Source: UBA5536 sp964592595
Lineage (GTDB): Bacteria > Bacteroidota > Bacteroidia > Bacteroidales > F082
Assembly (NCBI GenBank): GCA_964592595.1
Contig: CAZQFH010000002.1
Span: 62,001 to 126,000 of the forward strand
DNA length: 64,000 bases
Direction: 5' to 3'
Part shown: positions 18,178 through 27,241 of the stretch, in pieces
How the letters are laid out: every line of letters begins with the position of its first letter
How positions within the stretch are numbered: position 1 is the stretch's first letter
The notes under the pieces: model-generated
Seen by the model: only the letters and a program-made list of their open reading frames with translations
What the model was told of the DNA's origin: nothing
The model's database searches: none
Made by a program: the position numbers and the translations under genes

Positions 18178-18207
18178 TAAACTGCGTCAACATATCGGCG
18201 CAGTTTA
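18178..18207 (+). terminator. Hairpin after iorB
   Basis: A perfect 9-bp stem, TAAACTGCG (18178-18186) with CGCAGTTTA (18199-18207), closes a 12-nt loop. There is no immediate T tract, only a T-rich stretch starting about 10 nt later, so termination strength is uncertain. Confidence 0.5.
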
Positions 18208-18268
18208 CGTTTGCCTATTTTTCACCTATTAATGCGAGGCTTTACCGAAAGGATTCGTGCGTAAATTG

Positions 18269-18276
18269 TATTTTTG
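18269..18276 (+). promoter_or_regulatory. -7 box upstream of the M23 peptidase gene
   Basis: TATTTTTG, an exact TAnnTTTG box, lies 29 nt before the start at 18306. The -33 element is weak. Confidence 0.45.
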
Positions 18277-18305
18277 CAAACAAAATTTTTTACCTCAATC
18301 AAAGC

Positions 18306-19637
18306 ATGACGAAAGCCTTATTATTTCCGGTTTACTTTTTTACTAAAAACACTTTTTCCGTTTTACTTATTGGATTAATTTTCAGCATTTTCTATGGCTG
18401 TAACCCTTCTGAAAAAGATTCATCAAACACGATCGGGCATGAAACTAAACCCATCGAAGCGATTTCAGAAACTTTACTTTATGACCTGGTGGTCGACTCA
18501 TTGATCATTGAGCATGGACAAGTTAAACGTAATCAGTTTCTGGCTGATATCCTGCTTTCGAAAGGCGTAAATTATAATGTTATTGACCATATTGCACGAA
18601 AACATAAAAATGTTTTTGATGTAAGGAAAATCAGAGCTGGCAATCATTTTACATTTCTTTTGGCTAATGACTCAATTGAAACGCCCCTCTATTTTATTTA
18701 TGAGATAGACAACACTGACTATGTTGTTTTTAATTTAACTGACAGTTTAACAGCGCGAAAGGGATACAAACCCATTGAGCGCAAAATCGAAACTGCTTTC
18801 GGAACAATCAATTCGTCCTTGTGGAATGCCATGATTGATGGCAGCTATAATCCTAATCTCGCTAACGAACTTTCGGAAGTTTATGCCTGGACTATCGACT
18901 TTTTTGGCATTCAAAAGGGGGATCAGTTTGAGGTAATGTACGAACAACTATATGTGGATAACAAACCTATCGGAATTGGAAAAATCCTCGCATCCAGGTT
19001 TCAGCATCACAACAAAGACTTGTTTGCTTTTTACTTTGAACAAGACAGTTTAGGAGATTATTTTGATGAGAATGGACAGAGTTTGATGCGTACATTCCTT
19101 AAAGCTCCATTGAAATACAGCAGGATAAGCTCAGGTTTTTCAAATGCCAGGTATCATCCCGTGCTCAAAATTTATCGTCCGCATCATGGCGTTGATTATG
19201 CAGCACCTTCAGGAACTCCTGTTTATGCCATTGGCGATGGAGTGGTAACACGAAAAGGCTATCAAAAAGGTGGCGGTGGCAATTATTTGTATATCAAGCA
19301 CAACGGCACTTATACTACAGCCTATATGCATCTAAAGGGATTTGCCAAAGGAGTCGCGCAAGGCGTAAGGGTAAGTCAAGGTCAGCTGATAGGTTATGTA
19401 GGCAGCACAGGACTTTCGACCGGCCCTCACCTTGATTTCAGGTTTTTCAGAAACGGGAATGCTGTAAATCCGCTTACAGTTGAATCACCTTCGGCAAAGC
19501 CGGTAGATTCAGCAAATCTGGAAAAATACAAAGCGCATGTTGCCCACTGGCTTTCGAAACTGAACCTTTTAAAATCCACGGCTGATGATATAAGAAAAGG
19601 TGAGGAAAAAAATGAAATTCAAAGACCAAAAAGCTAA
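18306..19637 (+). CDS. M23-family metallopeptidase, lipoprotein
   Basis: A 443-residue exported protein with a lipobox-like FYGC (Cys32) after a long hydrophobic leader. The region 60-260 is a linker/OapA-like domain seen in LytM-type peptidoglycan hydrolases. The M23 domain (about 275-400) has the zinc motif HHGVD (His293, Asp297), a middle His in AYMHLKG, and GPHLD (His375, Asp377). The last element is normally HxH, so a zinc ligand is Asp here. It probably cleaves peptidoglycan cross-links or regulates amidases in the periplasm. Its stop codon overlaps a bidirectional terminator. Confidence 0.88.
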   Translation: MTKALLFPVYFFTKNTFSVLLIGLIFSIFYGCNPSEKDSSNTIGHETKPIEAISETLLYDLVVDSLIIEHGQVKRNQFLADILLSKGVNYNVIDHIARKHKNVFDVRKIRAGNHFTFLLANDSIETPLYFIYEIDNTDYVVFNLTDSLTARKGYKPIERKIETAFGTINSSLWNAMIDGSYNPNLANELSEVYAWTIDFFGIQKGDQFEVMYEQLYVDNKPIGIGKILASRFQHHNKDLFAFYFEQDSLGDYFDENGQSLMRTFLKAPLKYSRISSGFSNARYHPVLKIYRPHHGVDYAAPSGTPVYAIGDGVVTRKGYQKGGGGNYLYIKHNGTYTTAYMHLKGFAKGVAQGVRVSQGQLIGYVGSTGLSTGPHLDFRFFRNGNAVNPLTVESPSAKPVDSANLEKYKAHVAHWLSKLNLLKSTADDIRKGEEKNEIQRPKS

Positions 19638-19666
19638 AAAGTCATCCCACAAGGAGATGACTTTTT
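19636..19666. terminator. Bidirectional intrinsic terminator
   Basis: An 11-bp perfect stem, AAAAAGTCATC (19636-19646) with GATGACTTTTT (19656-19666), has a 9-nt loop and T tracts on both strands. It serves the M23 gene (plus) and the barrel gene (minus). Confidence 0.88.
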
Positions 19667-19687
19667 ATAAACATAAAACTTGAGTTT

Positions 19688-20464
19688 TTACCTTCTTCTT
19701 CTTTCAGTATAAATTCCAATGTGCAGCCTGAGGCTGTTAAGATTTACATCATATTGCTGAGTATCCTCATCAGGGCCATTTGGATACACTGCCGGATCTT
19801 CGGAAACATCAAATTCGTATCCGCCATTGGCCATTGTATATTGAACCCCAAGCACAAAACGTCCGAGCGCTACATTCAGACCAACTCCTGTTTGCAGTGC
19901 AATAACTGGTTTTGTAGGTTTATAAAATGTATCATCCTGATCAATATTACCTACGAAACCTCCATAACTGGCCAAGACGCCAATATTCCCATAAAGATCA
20001 ACTTTGGCAAAATCAATAAACTCAAGCCTGATATCAGGTCCAAGTTTTAGGTCAGCAAAGAAAAAAGGCAGTTTTAAGCCCTCAAAATTTGATGGCACTT
20101 TGAAATCGTGAATGGAAACCCCAAATCCAAAACTGGAATACAAACCGATATTCCCAATGCCATTAAACATAAAGTTATCGTCGAAAAAACGAAAGGCACC
20201 ACTTTCGATCATGGCACCCCACTTTGGCCCTGCGCCAGTTTTAAAAGGACCATAAGTGTAGTTAATTTCAGGTGTCATGTCGGGCATAAAATAAACAAAA
20301 TGTGTAAATTTTGTTTTAAAGGCTCCCGAACCACCTCTTGAATACGCTTTAGGTGATTGAGTTTGCTCTTGTGGCTCAGCAGGAGCCTCACCCGTATATA
20401 CCTGGGAAAAAGAAATTATAGGTAAACCAATAATTATTATAAGTGACGCAACAAAACTTCTCAT
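19688..20464 (-). CDS. Outer-membrane beta-barrel-like exported protein
   Basis: A 258-residue protein with a signal peptide (ending IISFSQ, about 21), a short Pro/Gln/Ser-rich spacer (TGEAPAEPQEQTQSP) and then a barrel-like domain with alternating Gly/aromatic strands (IGNIGLYSSFGFGVSI, VDLYGNIGVLASYGGF, FVLGVQYTMANGGYEF). It ends in Arg residues (TERRRR), not the usual Phe, so classical BAM recognition is not obvious. It is 17 nt downstream of the next minus-strand gene and probably cotranscribed with it. Confidence 0.7.
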   Translation of the reverse strand: MRSFVASLIIIIGLPIISFSQVYTGEAPAEPQEQTQSPKAYSRGGSGAFKTKFTHFVYFMPDMTPEINYTYGPFKTGAGPKWGAMIESGAFRFFDDNFMFNGIGNIGLYSSFGFGVSIHDFKVPSNFEGLKLPFFFADLKLGPDIRLEFIDFAKVDLYGNIGVLASYGGFVGNIDQDDTFYKPTKPVIALQTGVGLNVALGRFVLGVQYTMANGGYEFDVSEDPAVYPNGPDEDTQQYDVNLNSLRLHIGIYTERRRR

Positions 20465-20481
20465 GATTCAAATTTTTTAAT

Positions 20482-21153
20482 TTACAAACGACTTTGAATT
20501 TCGGAATTAAGGTTAGCATATTTACGCAAAACACGATCCCATTCCCTGAATAACTCATCAGCCTTAACACTGGTAAGCGGTTGGCGTGAGATTTCACTTA
20601 CCAATTTGATTTTAAATGATAAAGGATTATCTGAACCCAACTTTACAATAATTCTTGTACGTATAGTATTCTGCGTATAGGATTGCACTTCCCATGAAGT
20701 TCTGATGTAGCCTGTTTCCTTATCCGTAATTTCAATGGCATCGATGTAGCTAACAACGATTTGATTAAGCAGTTTCCAGGCATCATCATACGATTTTTCC
20801 GTACGAATTTCCATGTCCACATTGGCAATATCAAGTTGCACTGATGCATCATACGAATCATCCCTGCGCATTTCGATATAATACGTTTTAGGTAATTTGG
20901 GAGAATTTTTCCTATTGCAAAATGTAACAACTTCTTCCAAGAAGCCAACCTTTTCTGCTTTTACAGTAACACAGCTATTATCTAACACAACTATATCGAC
21001 GCGTCCGGTTCCCATTCTTACCCCGTCAACGTAAATAGTGGCATCACTTTCGGATGCACTCACCTGAACTTTGCTTTTACCTGCAAAGGCATCTGAAGCA
21101 CCAAGCAAAAGCAAAAAGGACAATAACAATAAACGAAAATTTCTGATTTTCAT
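20482..21153 (-). CDS. Hypothetical exported protein with PEGA-like segment
   Basis: A 223-residue protein from the ATG at 21153. A longer reading from 21225 is possible but would put the promoter box inside the gene and precede the signal peptide (MKIRNFRLLLLSFLLLLGAS). After cleavage near DAFAG, residues about 28-90 resemble a PEGA-like beta domain (SESDATIYVDGVRMGTGRVD). The rest is a mixed alpha/beta region with no recognised family. It is paired with the barrel-like gene downstream; the pair may act together at the envelope, but nothing specific can be said. Confidence 0.65.
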   Translation of the reverse strand: MKIRNFRLLLLSFLLLLGASDAFAGKSKVQVSASESDATIYVDGVRMGTGRVDIVVLDNSCVTVKAEKVGFLEEVVTFCNRKNSPKLPKTYYIEMRRDDSYDASVQLDIANVDMEIRTEKSYDDAWKLLNQIVVSYIDAIEITDKETGYIRTSWEVQSYTQNTIRTRIIVKLGSDNPLSFKIKLVSEISRQPLTSVKADELFREWDRVLRKYANLNSEIQSRL

Positions 21154-21195
21154 GGAATTCAATTTTTGATGGTTATTTAGATTAATTCTAATTTG

Positions 21196-21203
21196 CAAAA
21201 ATA
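21196..21203 (-). promoter_or_regulatory. -7 box upstream of the 20482-21153 gene
   Basis: CAAAAATA (minus strand TATTTTTG) lies 42 nt before the ATG at 21153, supporting that start over the upstream alternative. Confidence 0.4.
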
Positions 21204-21276
21204 GAACATGAAATCCTTTATCCAAAAGTTTTTAAGTAAATCATGGAAAAATAACTCAATTTCACTTAAAACAACT

Positions 21277-21307
21277 AAAAAAGGAGCCCTTTTGAGGCTC
21301 CTTTTTT
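21277..21307. terminator. Bidirectional intrinsic terminator after susD
   Basis: A 12-bp perfect stem, AAAAAAGGAGCC (21277-21288) with GGCTCCTTTTTT (21296-21307), encloses a 7-nt loop. It lies 23 nt past the susD-like stop and ends the susCD transcript. Confidence 0.9.
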
Positions 21308-21329
21308 AAATAAATTTTCTATTCTGGTA

Positions 21330-22787
21330 TTATTCAACGTCCCAGAATAGTTTTGTACTCAACCTATCGCCACCAATTTTAGAAGCAGCTGCATTGTAAT
21401 TAACACCATTCAATGTTTGCTCTGCAATAGCATAGGTATGTCTTTTTGGCACCATACCATCAGCTGATTCAGCGGGAGTTGGAGGCAAGTTGAAGGCAGG
21501 GGCATCCATTCTTCTGAATGATGTCCAACCTTCTAACCCACGAACATAAAAAGCTACATAAGCCTGCGTTCCGATTTTTTGTTTCCAATCACCAGGTGCT
21601 GTAGCATAAGCCACTTCAGGTTTTGCCAGGTAAGCATCAACATCAGCGGAGGCTACATGCCAATAATCCATTGACGATTTAATGGCATTTTCGTACCAGG
21701 TTGCGGCATCACCACCAACACTAAAACCGCGCTCAGCCGCTTCAGCAAGGTAGAAAGCAAGTTCGGTATAATCAAGCATTACGTAAGCATAGGTAGCTTC
21801 CTGAATGCGTGGAGCAATATGCGAAAACTGTGTGAAGGTATTGCTTTCACCATAAATACCACCAACATAAATAACATTGTCATTGTCGTCGGTAATGTTG
21901 CTATCAAAATAAGATGCTCTTCTGGGATCCTCCAGACCATTCATCAAGTCCACAATAGTATTGGCAACAACAAAGTCACTACGACCACTTTGTACCAGAT
22001 CCTGATACAAAGGATTTGAGTTAGCGGCGCCAAGGTAGGCAAAAGAGGCTGATTCACCATAAGCAAAAGCACCTGCATAAGCACCTTCGATATAAGTTTT
22101 GGCCATTGCAGCGTCAACAGGAGAAAGTGTGATTGCCAACTTTACAATTAAAGTGTTAGCAAACTTTTTCCACATAGCAATATCTCCACCCATCAAAAGA
22201 TCGTCGGCACCAAATCCACCAGCAGATTCATCCAAGCCATCAACAGCGGCTTTTGCGCGAACCAACAGATCTTTATAGATTGTTTGGGCATCATCATAAG
22301 CAGGAGAAATATTCTCGATATCCAATGCTTGTGTATAAGGAACATCGCCAAAAATGTCAACCAGCTGCTGATAAGTATAAACTTCCATAAGATCTATCAT
22401 ATAGAGTTTATTAGCTTTTACTTTTTCAGCAGTAGCTCCGTCAGCTTTTTCAAGCTCAACCAATCGGCGGGCTTCATTAAAATCTGCAAGAATATCACGG
22501 TAATATATTCTGAAGAGAATAGTACCAACGTTACGGTTTACTACATCGTAGTTTGCCTCATCAGTATAAGTGGTTTCTGTCCAATACTGGGCAAAAAGCT
22601 TCCAGTTATTGATATTCACATTAGTACTTGAGTTAACATCTGCCAATGCTTTTTGGGCATTTGCAAATAGGAACTGGCCGGGAGCTTCAACAGCGCTCTT
22701 TTTGTCAGTATTAAAGTCTTCAAAGTTCTTTGTACAAGAGACCAGAAAACCCATTAATATTATTAAAAGAAATGTTAATTTTTTCAT
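21330..22787 (-). CDS. SusD/RagB-like surface lipoprotein
   Basis: A 485-residue lipoprotein (lipobox GFLVSC, Cys18) of the SusD-like group (PF12771-type). It is mostly helical with TPR-like helices (about 60-300), including LYMIDLMEVYTYQQLVDIFGDVPY, a hallmark of the family. SusD lipoproteins act as lids on SusC barrels and bind the substrate. The gene lies 12 nt after its SusC partner. This subgroup is often found in pairs not linked to glycan-degrading enzymes, and indeed no glycoside hydrolase or peptidase is adjacent. The substrate is unknown. Confidence 0.92.
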   Translation of the reverse strand: MKKLTFLLIILMGFLVSCTKNFEDFNTDKKSAVEAPGQFLFANAQKALADVNSSTNVNINNWKLFAQYWTETTYTDEANYDVVNRNVGTILFRIYYRDILADFNEARRLVELEKADGATAEKVKANKLYMIDLMEVYTYQQLVDIFGDVPYTQALDIENISPAYDDAQTIYKDLLVRAKAAVDGLDESAGGFGADDLLMGGDIAMWKKFANTLIVKLAITLSPVDAAMAKTYIEGAYAGAFAYGESASFAYLGAANSNPLYQDLVQSGRSDFVVANTIVDLMNGLEDPRRASYFDSNITDDNDNVIYVGGIYGESNTFTQFSHIAPRIQEATYAYVMLDYTELAFYLAEAAERGFSVGGDAATWYENAIKSSMDYWHVASADVDAYLAKPEVAYATAPGDWKQKIGTQAYVAFYVRGLEGWTSFRRMDAPAFNLPPTPAESADGMVPKRHTYAIAEQTLNGVNYNAAASKIGGDRLSTKLFWDVE

Positions 22788-22799
22788 ATGTCAAAAGGA

Positions 22800-25700
22800 T
22801 TAAAATTGTAAATTAATGCTGAAACCTACATTACGTAAAGATGGCATTACACCGCTCTGCCATCCCTGAACATTACCAGAACTCTGGCTAGCTTCAGGAT
22901 CGGCGTGAGGAAGATCTTTAGAGATGATCCAAAGGTTAGAGCCAACAATACTTAATGTTGCACCTTGAATCCAGTTATACCTTGCCATTAATTTTGCAGG
23001 GAGGCTGTATGAAATTACAACTTCGCGCAACTTGATATAAGTGGCATCGTAAACAAATGCTTTATTCGGGTTTTGACTATAACCCCATACAGCATAGTTA
23101 TTACCATTTACACGCTTAGTATTGACTTCACCGTCTTCGGTAACGCCTTCCAGGATCAATCCGCCACCATCATCCAAACTGTTACGTACCGGATTTCCAA
23201 GATCATTAATGAAAACAGTTTCTTCATACAAACCTGTTGCCATACCGTACCAGAGGTCGAGTGAGAATACACTACCGCCTTGCTGCCAGTCGATCAAGAA
23301 ACTACCAGTCCAGTTTTTGTAGGTAAATTTATTATTTAAACCAGCATTCCAATCAGGATTAATGTTACCAATAATTTTATCGGAAGCATCAGTTTTCATA
23401 TAGTAACCATTAGACTTAACTGTTTTTTGCCCATTGGTGTAAACATAATCGGTTCCCTGGATTGTTCCGTAAGGTTCGCCAACGCGTGCATTAATGGTAA
23501 CACCACCTTGCAAAGCAGCAAGCTGCAGGTTATCAATACCTTCTGCCAGTGAAATTACCTCGTTGTTATTCTTTGCCCAGTTAAGGGTAACATCCCAACG
23601 GAAATCTTTATTTACGACTGGAGTACCAAATAACATAATTTCAACACCCTGATTCTGGATTTCACCCGCATTAACGAACTTGGATGAATAACCAGTAGCA
23701 GTTGAAACAGCAACAGGCATAATTTGATCTGTGGTATTGTTTTTGTAAACAGCCAAATCAAGGCCTAATCGTTTGTTGAGGGTAATTAACTCAAAGCCTG
23801 CTTCAATACTTGAGGTATTTTCAGGACGCAGAATGTCATTATTTTTTGTACTTGGCAGGGAGAACAAAGCTGTACCGCCAAAAGTTGTGTTCTGCGCATA
23901 GGTATCTTTGATACTTCCCCATGGTGCATCATTACCTACCTGTGCGTAGTTCAGTCTCAATTTACCTAACTGTAGCCAACTTGCATCTAAATTATTAGAA
24001 AACAACCAACTTGCAGAAACTGAAGGATAGATATAAACATTTTCGCCATCAGGTAAGGTAGAAGATTGGTCGCGACGGATAGTAGCGTCAAGGAATAAGA
24101 AGTTTTTGAATCCAAAAGAAGCACTTGCGAAAATACCATTAACACCAATTTCCTGCAGTCTTTCCTCAGGGTTACGCATTGGGTTAACACTATTGGCTAA
24201 TGAATACAAACCAGGAACAATCAAGCCCCCGTCAGTTGATGCAAATACCTGATCAATTTTACTGCGACGGATGTTTGTACCAACCAAAGCATTAAGGTTC
24301 AAATCTTCTGTTAGCTGATTGTAATATTTCAACATCAAGTCCATATTGCTTTCCATAAAACTTCTGTCGAAACGTGAGTAACCTGAAGTAACATCAGGAC
24401 GACCAACACCAAATTCACCGGAGCCAGAACCAATTGCTTTGCGTTCTTCCTGCAATTCGGCGTAAGTATCAATAGATGCTCTACCCATCAAGCTGAAATG
24501 ATCATCGATTTTCCAATCAACCTGCATATAACCAATGATACGATCTCTTGTATCTGTTTGATAGTTTTCGTAACGCACCCAGTATGGGTTGTCCCAATAA
24601 GCAGGTCTCAGATCTGTAGGAGAGTTTGGATTCCAGGTAATATTACGACCTGAAATATCATAAAGCGTTTCCTGCATTTTAAGGTCAACGTTTGTTTGGA
24701 ACCACTGACGGAATGAAGAAATAATATTATCACTATAACCTGTTGAGTTTCTGCCTAAACCATCAGTCTTGATGTAGTTAGCTGAAGCAGAAACAGTAAG
24801 GTTATCAACAATGTCATAAGATCCATTGAAGAGGAAATTATTGCGTTTAAGCGAACTATTCGGCATCAAACCTTTCTGATCCAGATTGGTATATGACAAA
24901 CGGAAAGTTCCACTTTCGCTTCCACCGGTAACTTCAACACTATTTGTTAAAGAAATAGGTGTTTCGAAGAAATACTCTGGTCCATTGGCACCAACAGTCC
25001 ATGGAGTTTTCTTGAGGTAGTTAGGTGAAGCAGGATCGTAAGCATCATATTGATATAAGGAGAAGTTAGGATCAAATATCTGGCCTACAGAGGCATCCTC
25101 TGTTGTTGGAACTGTGTAATCCAAAACTCCATCTCCGTCAACATCATAATCCAATTGGAAAGCGGGATATGGATCATCTCCGTAATAAGGGCCATAACCA
25201 GCACCATATTGATCCTGATATTTTGGGAAAGTACTTTTGTCAAGAAAACCTGTTGTAATGTTTGAGTTAACAGTTACTCCAAAAGATTTGCTTCCGCCAA
25301 TTTGCTTTTTACCTTTTTTAGTGGTAATCAGTACCACACCATTGGCAGCACGAGAGCCATAAAGTGCAGTAGCAGCGGCACCTTTTAGGATGTTCATCGA
25401 CTCAATATCATCAGGGTTGATGTCGGATGCGGCATTACCGTAGTCATAGCCATTACGACCCGAAATCTGACCTGAGTTATTGGTGTTTGCATTACTGATT
25501 GGCACACCGTCAACAACAAACAACGCCTGGTTATTTTGTGTTAACGAAGAGTTACCACGAATAACAATGTTAGCAGAACCACCCATATTTCCAGTTGAAC
25601 GAACCTGAACACCAGCTGCACGACCCGAAAGTGAGCTTACTACATTCTCGCGTTTAATGGTGCTGAGTTCCTCTCCTGAAACTTCTTGTGTGGCATAACC

Positions 25701-26060
25701 CAAGGATTTCTTTTCTCTGGAAATTCCAAGAGCTGTAACGACGACTTCGTCCATCTGCATCACATCAGATTCCAAAACAACATTAATTGTGCTTTGATCC
25801 CCGATTGTAACTTCCTGGGTTGCCATCCCTACATAACGGAAAATCAATGTCTGATGATCAGGCCTCACATCTATAGCATAATTACCGTCGATGTCAGAGG
25901 TAGTGCCAAAAGTAGTACCTTTAACCATCACGGTAACTCCGGGAATTCCCATCCCGTCCTGCGCACTGGTAACCTTACCAGTAATTGTTCTCGACTGAGC
26001 AAACGCGAAATTCACACCTGCGATCAGTAAGAACACTAACATAATCGTAATTTTTCTCAT
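22800..26060 (-). CDS. SusC/RagA-family TonB-linked outer-membrane transporter
   Basis: A 1086-residue protein: signal peptide (to FAFAQ, about 22), carboxypeptidase-D-regulatory-like domain (about 24-100), the SusC-specific segment MDEVVVTALGISREKKSLGY (about 102-121), plug (about 125-240; IVIRGNSSLTQNNQALFVVDG) and a large barrel ending NVGFSINLQF. It works with the SusD-like lipoprotein encoded 12 nt downstream and with TonB-ExbBD to import large nutrients. The 229 nt upstream probably carry the promoter, but no exact -7 box was found. No sigma/anti-sigma pair or hybrid sensor is adjacent, so regulation is unknown. Confidence 0.95.
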   Translation of the reverse strand: MRKITIMLVFLLIAGVNFAFAQSRTITGKVTSAQDGMGIPGVTVMVKGTTFGTTSDIDGNYAIDVRPDHQTLIFRYVGMATQEVTIGDQSTINVVLESDVMQMDEVVVTALGISREKKSLGYATQEVSGEELSTIKRENVVSSLSGRAAGVQVRSTGNMGGSANIVIRGNSSLTQNNQALFVVDGVPISNANTNNSGQISGRNGYDYGNAASDINPDDIESMNILKGAAATALYGSRAANGVVLITTKKGKKQIGGSKSFGVTVNSNITTGFLDKSTFPKYQDQYGAGYGPYYGDDPYPAFQLDYDVDGDGVLDYTVPTTEDASVGQIFDPNFSLYQYDAYDPASPNYLKKTPWTVGANGPEYFFETPISLTNSVEVTGGSESGTFRLSYTNLDQKGLMPNSSLKRNNFLFNGSYDIVDNLTVSASANYIKTDGLGRNSTGYSDNIISSFRQWFQTNVDLKMQETLYDISGRNITWNPNSPTDLRPAYWDNPYWVRYENYQTDTRDRIIGYMQVDWKIDDHFSLMGRASIDTYAELQEERKAIGSGSGEFGVGRPDVTSGYSRFDRSFMESNMDLMLKYYNQLTEDLNLNALVGTNIRRSKIDQVFASTDGGLIVPGLYSLANSVNPMRNPEERLQEIGVNGIFASASFGFKNFLFLDATIRRDQSSTLPDGENVYIYPSVSASWLFSNNLDASWLQLGKLRLNYAQVGNDAPWGSIKDTYAQNTTFGGTALFSLPSTKNNDILRPENTSSIEAGFELITLNKRLGLDLAVYKNNTTDQIMPVAVSTATGYSSKFVNAGEIQNQGVEIMLFGTPVVNKDFRWDVTLNWAKNNNEVISLAEGIDNLQLAALQGGVTINARVGEPYGTIQGTDYVYTNGQKTVKSNGYYMKTDASDKIIGNINPDWNAGLNNKFTYKNWTGSFLIDWQQGGSVFSLDLWYGMATGLYEETVFINDLGNPVRNSLDDGGGLILEGVTEDGEVNTKRVNGNNYAVWGYSQNPNKAFVYDATYIKLREVVISYSLPAKLMARYNWIQGATLSIVGSNLWIISKDLPHADPEASQSSGNVQGWQSGVMPSLRNVGFSINLQF

Positions 26061-26289
26061 AATGGTGATTTTTGGTTAGTGAATTGATTAAACTTAAATT
26101 TATACTTCGTTTCATAAAAAAGCTCTAAAAACGATTGCAAATAAGACTGCAAGTTATAAACATCTCTATATTTAACAAAAATTTAATTAAAAAATATTTA
26201 TCATTTTATGCCACTCTTCGTTTATTATACAGGTTTACAAGTTTTTACACTTAAAACATTTTTTAGATCTAAACCCTATTTTTAAGGAA

Positions 26290-26730
26290 TCAACCGGCTT
26301 CTTCTGCCCCATTTTCGGTTTTTACGGCCATTTTACCATGAGACAAGACCAGAATCAAACTTAATAAAAACCCTTCGAGTAAGAGTTTTTGCCAGCCATC
26401 GAGACCTCCAATAAAAATTTGAACCACCAATAATAAAGTGCCAAAAATCAGATACATCATTTTTTTTCCAGTTCTGATGTAGCTGATAATTCCAGCTAAT
26501 ACTAATGCGTTGATCAGAAATACAATCAAAATTAAAGTCCATGCAGGTAACATTACAAAGGTACCGCCGCTATTACTCAGCCCAGCCCAGTCCAGGATAT
26601 ACCTGTTTAACATTAAAGCAACGAGCGCAAGCAGAGCAATAAAAAGGTAATAGGTTAATGCAAATGTTCCAATCATCAAAGGAATAGGCCTGATGCCTTT
26701 GTTTTTCACTTTTTGTTCGATTGTTGTCAT
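26290..26730 (-). CDS. Small hypothetical membrane protein
   Basis: A 146-residue integral membrane protein (start ATG at 26730; a GTG one codon upstream is possible). Four hydrophobic segments are visible: about 17-42, 54-80, 88-105 and 109-130. Short charged termini end in KTENGAEEAG. It follows another small membrane protein gene by about 65 nt on the same strand, downstream of a HAL-family lyase gene. Family not recognised. Confidence 0.65.
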   Translation of the reverse strand: MTTIEQKVKNKGIRPIPLMIGTFALTYYLFIALLALVALMLNRYILDWAGLSNSGGTFVMLPAWTLILIVFLINALVLAGIISYIRTGKKMMYLIFGTLLLVVQIFIGGLDGWQKLLLEGFLLSLILVLSHGKMAVKTENGAEEAG

Positions 26731-26797
26731 CACTTTATGAAATACTTGTTTGCTAAGCTCTACTGAAAATATAGTAACAATTTCTTTTTAAAAAGGG

Positions 26798-27226
26798 CTA
26801 TTCCATCTGATCCCTGAAGCGAAGGTACAACAATATAAAGATTGTAGCAAGCAACAGGTCGAACATTGGGAACATATCAGCTGGTTTATAGATATAAATT
26901 GTTGAAACTATTAAAATCAAAAGCTGCGAAACGGCGTAAATATGAAAACCGGCTTTTCTCAAAATCCACATCAGCCTTACACCATTAAAAGAGATCACTT
27001 GCAGCAAAGCCGAAATTAAAAAGTAAGACCTGTCAATCCGCCCAAAGAAGCCAAGATCAAAACCCATGGCTTCAAAGGTTTCCTGCTCGATCATTTCAAC
27101 GATCATAGCATAGTTAAAATAAACGAAAAAGTTACTAACTGTTGCCAATCCGGCTCCAATAAAACTCAGCACACACAGCACAGTAAGCAGCGTTGGCCGC
27201 TTTTTTTGAGGTTCAATCTGATACAT
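26798..27226 (-). CDS. Small hypothetical membrane protein
   Basis: A 142-residue protein with four predicted transmembrane segments (about 12-38, 66-86, 88-110 and 113-138) and an acidic loop (residues 40-60). The N-terminus KKRPTLLTVLCVLSFIGAG is common in uncharacterised Bacteroidota membrane proteins. It begins 15 nt after the HAL-family lyase gene stop, so the two are probably cotranscribed. Function unknown. Confidence 0.65.
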   Translation of the reverse strand: MYQIEPQKKRPTLLTVLCVLSFIGAGLATVSNFFVYFNYAMIVEMIEQETFEAMGFDLGFFGRIDRSYFLISALLQVISFNGVRLMWILRKAGFHIYAVSQLLILIVSTIYIYKPADMFPMFDLLLATIFILLYLRFRDQME

Positions 27227-27241
27227 AATAAATTGCTTGTA

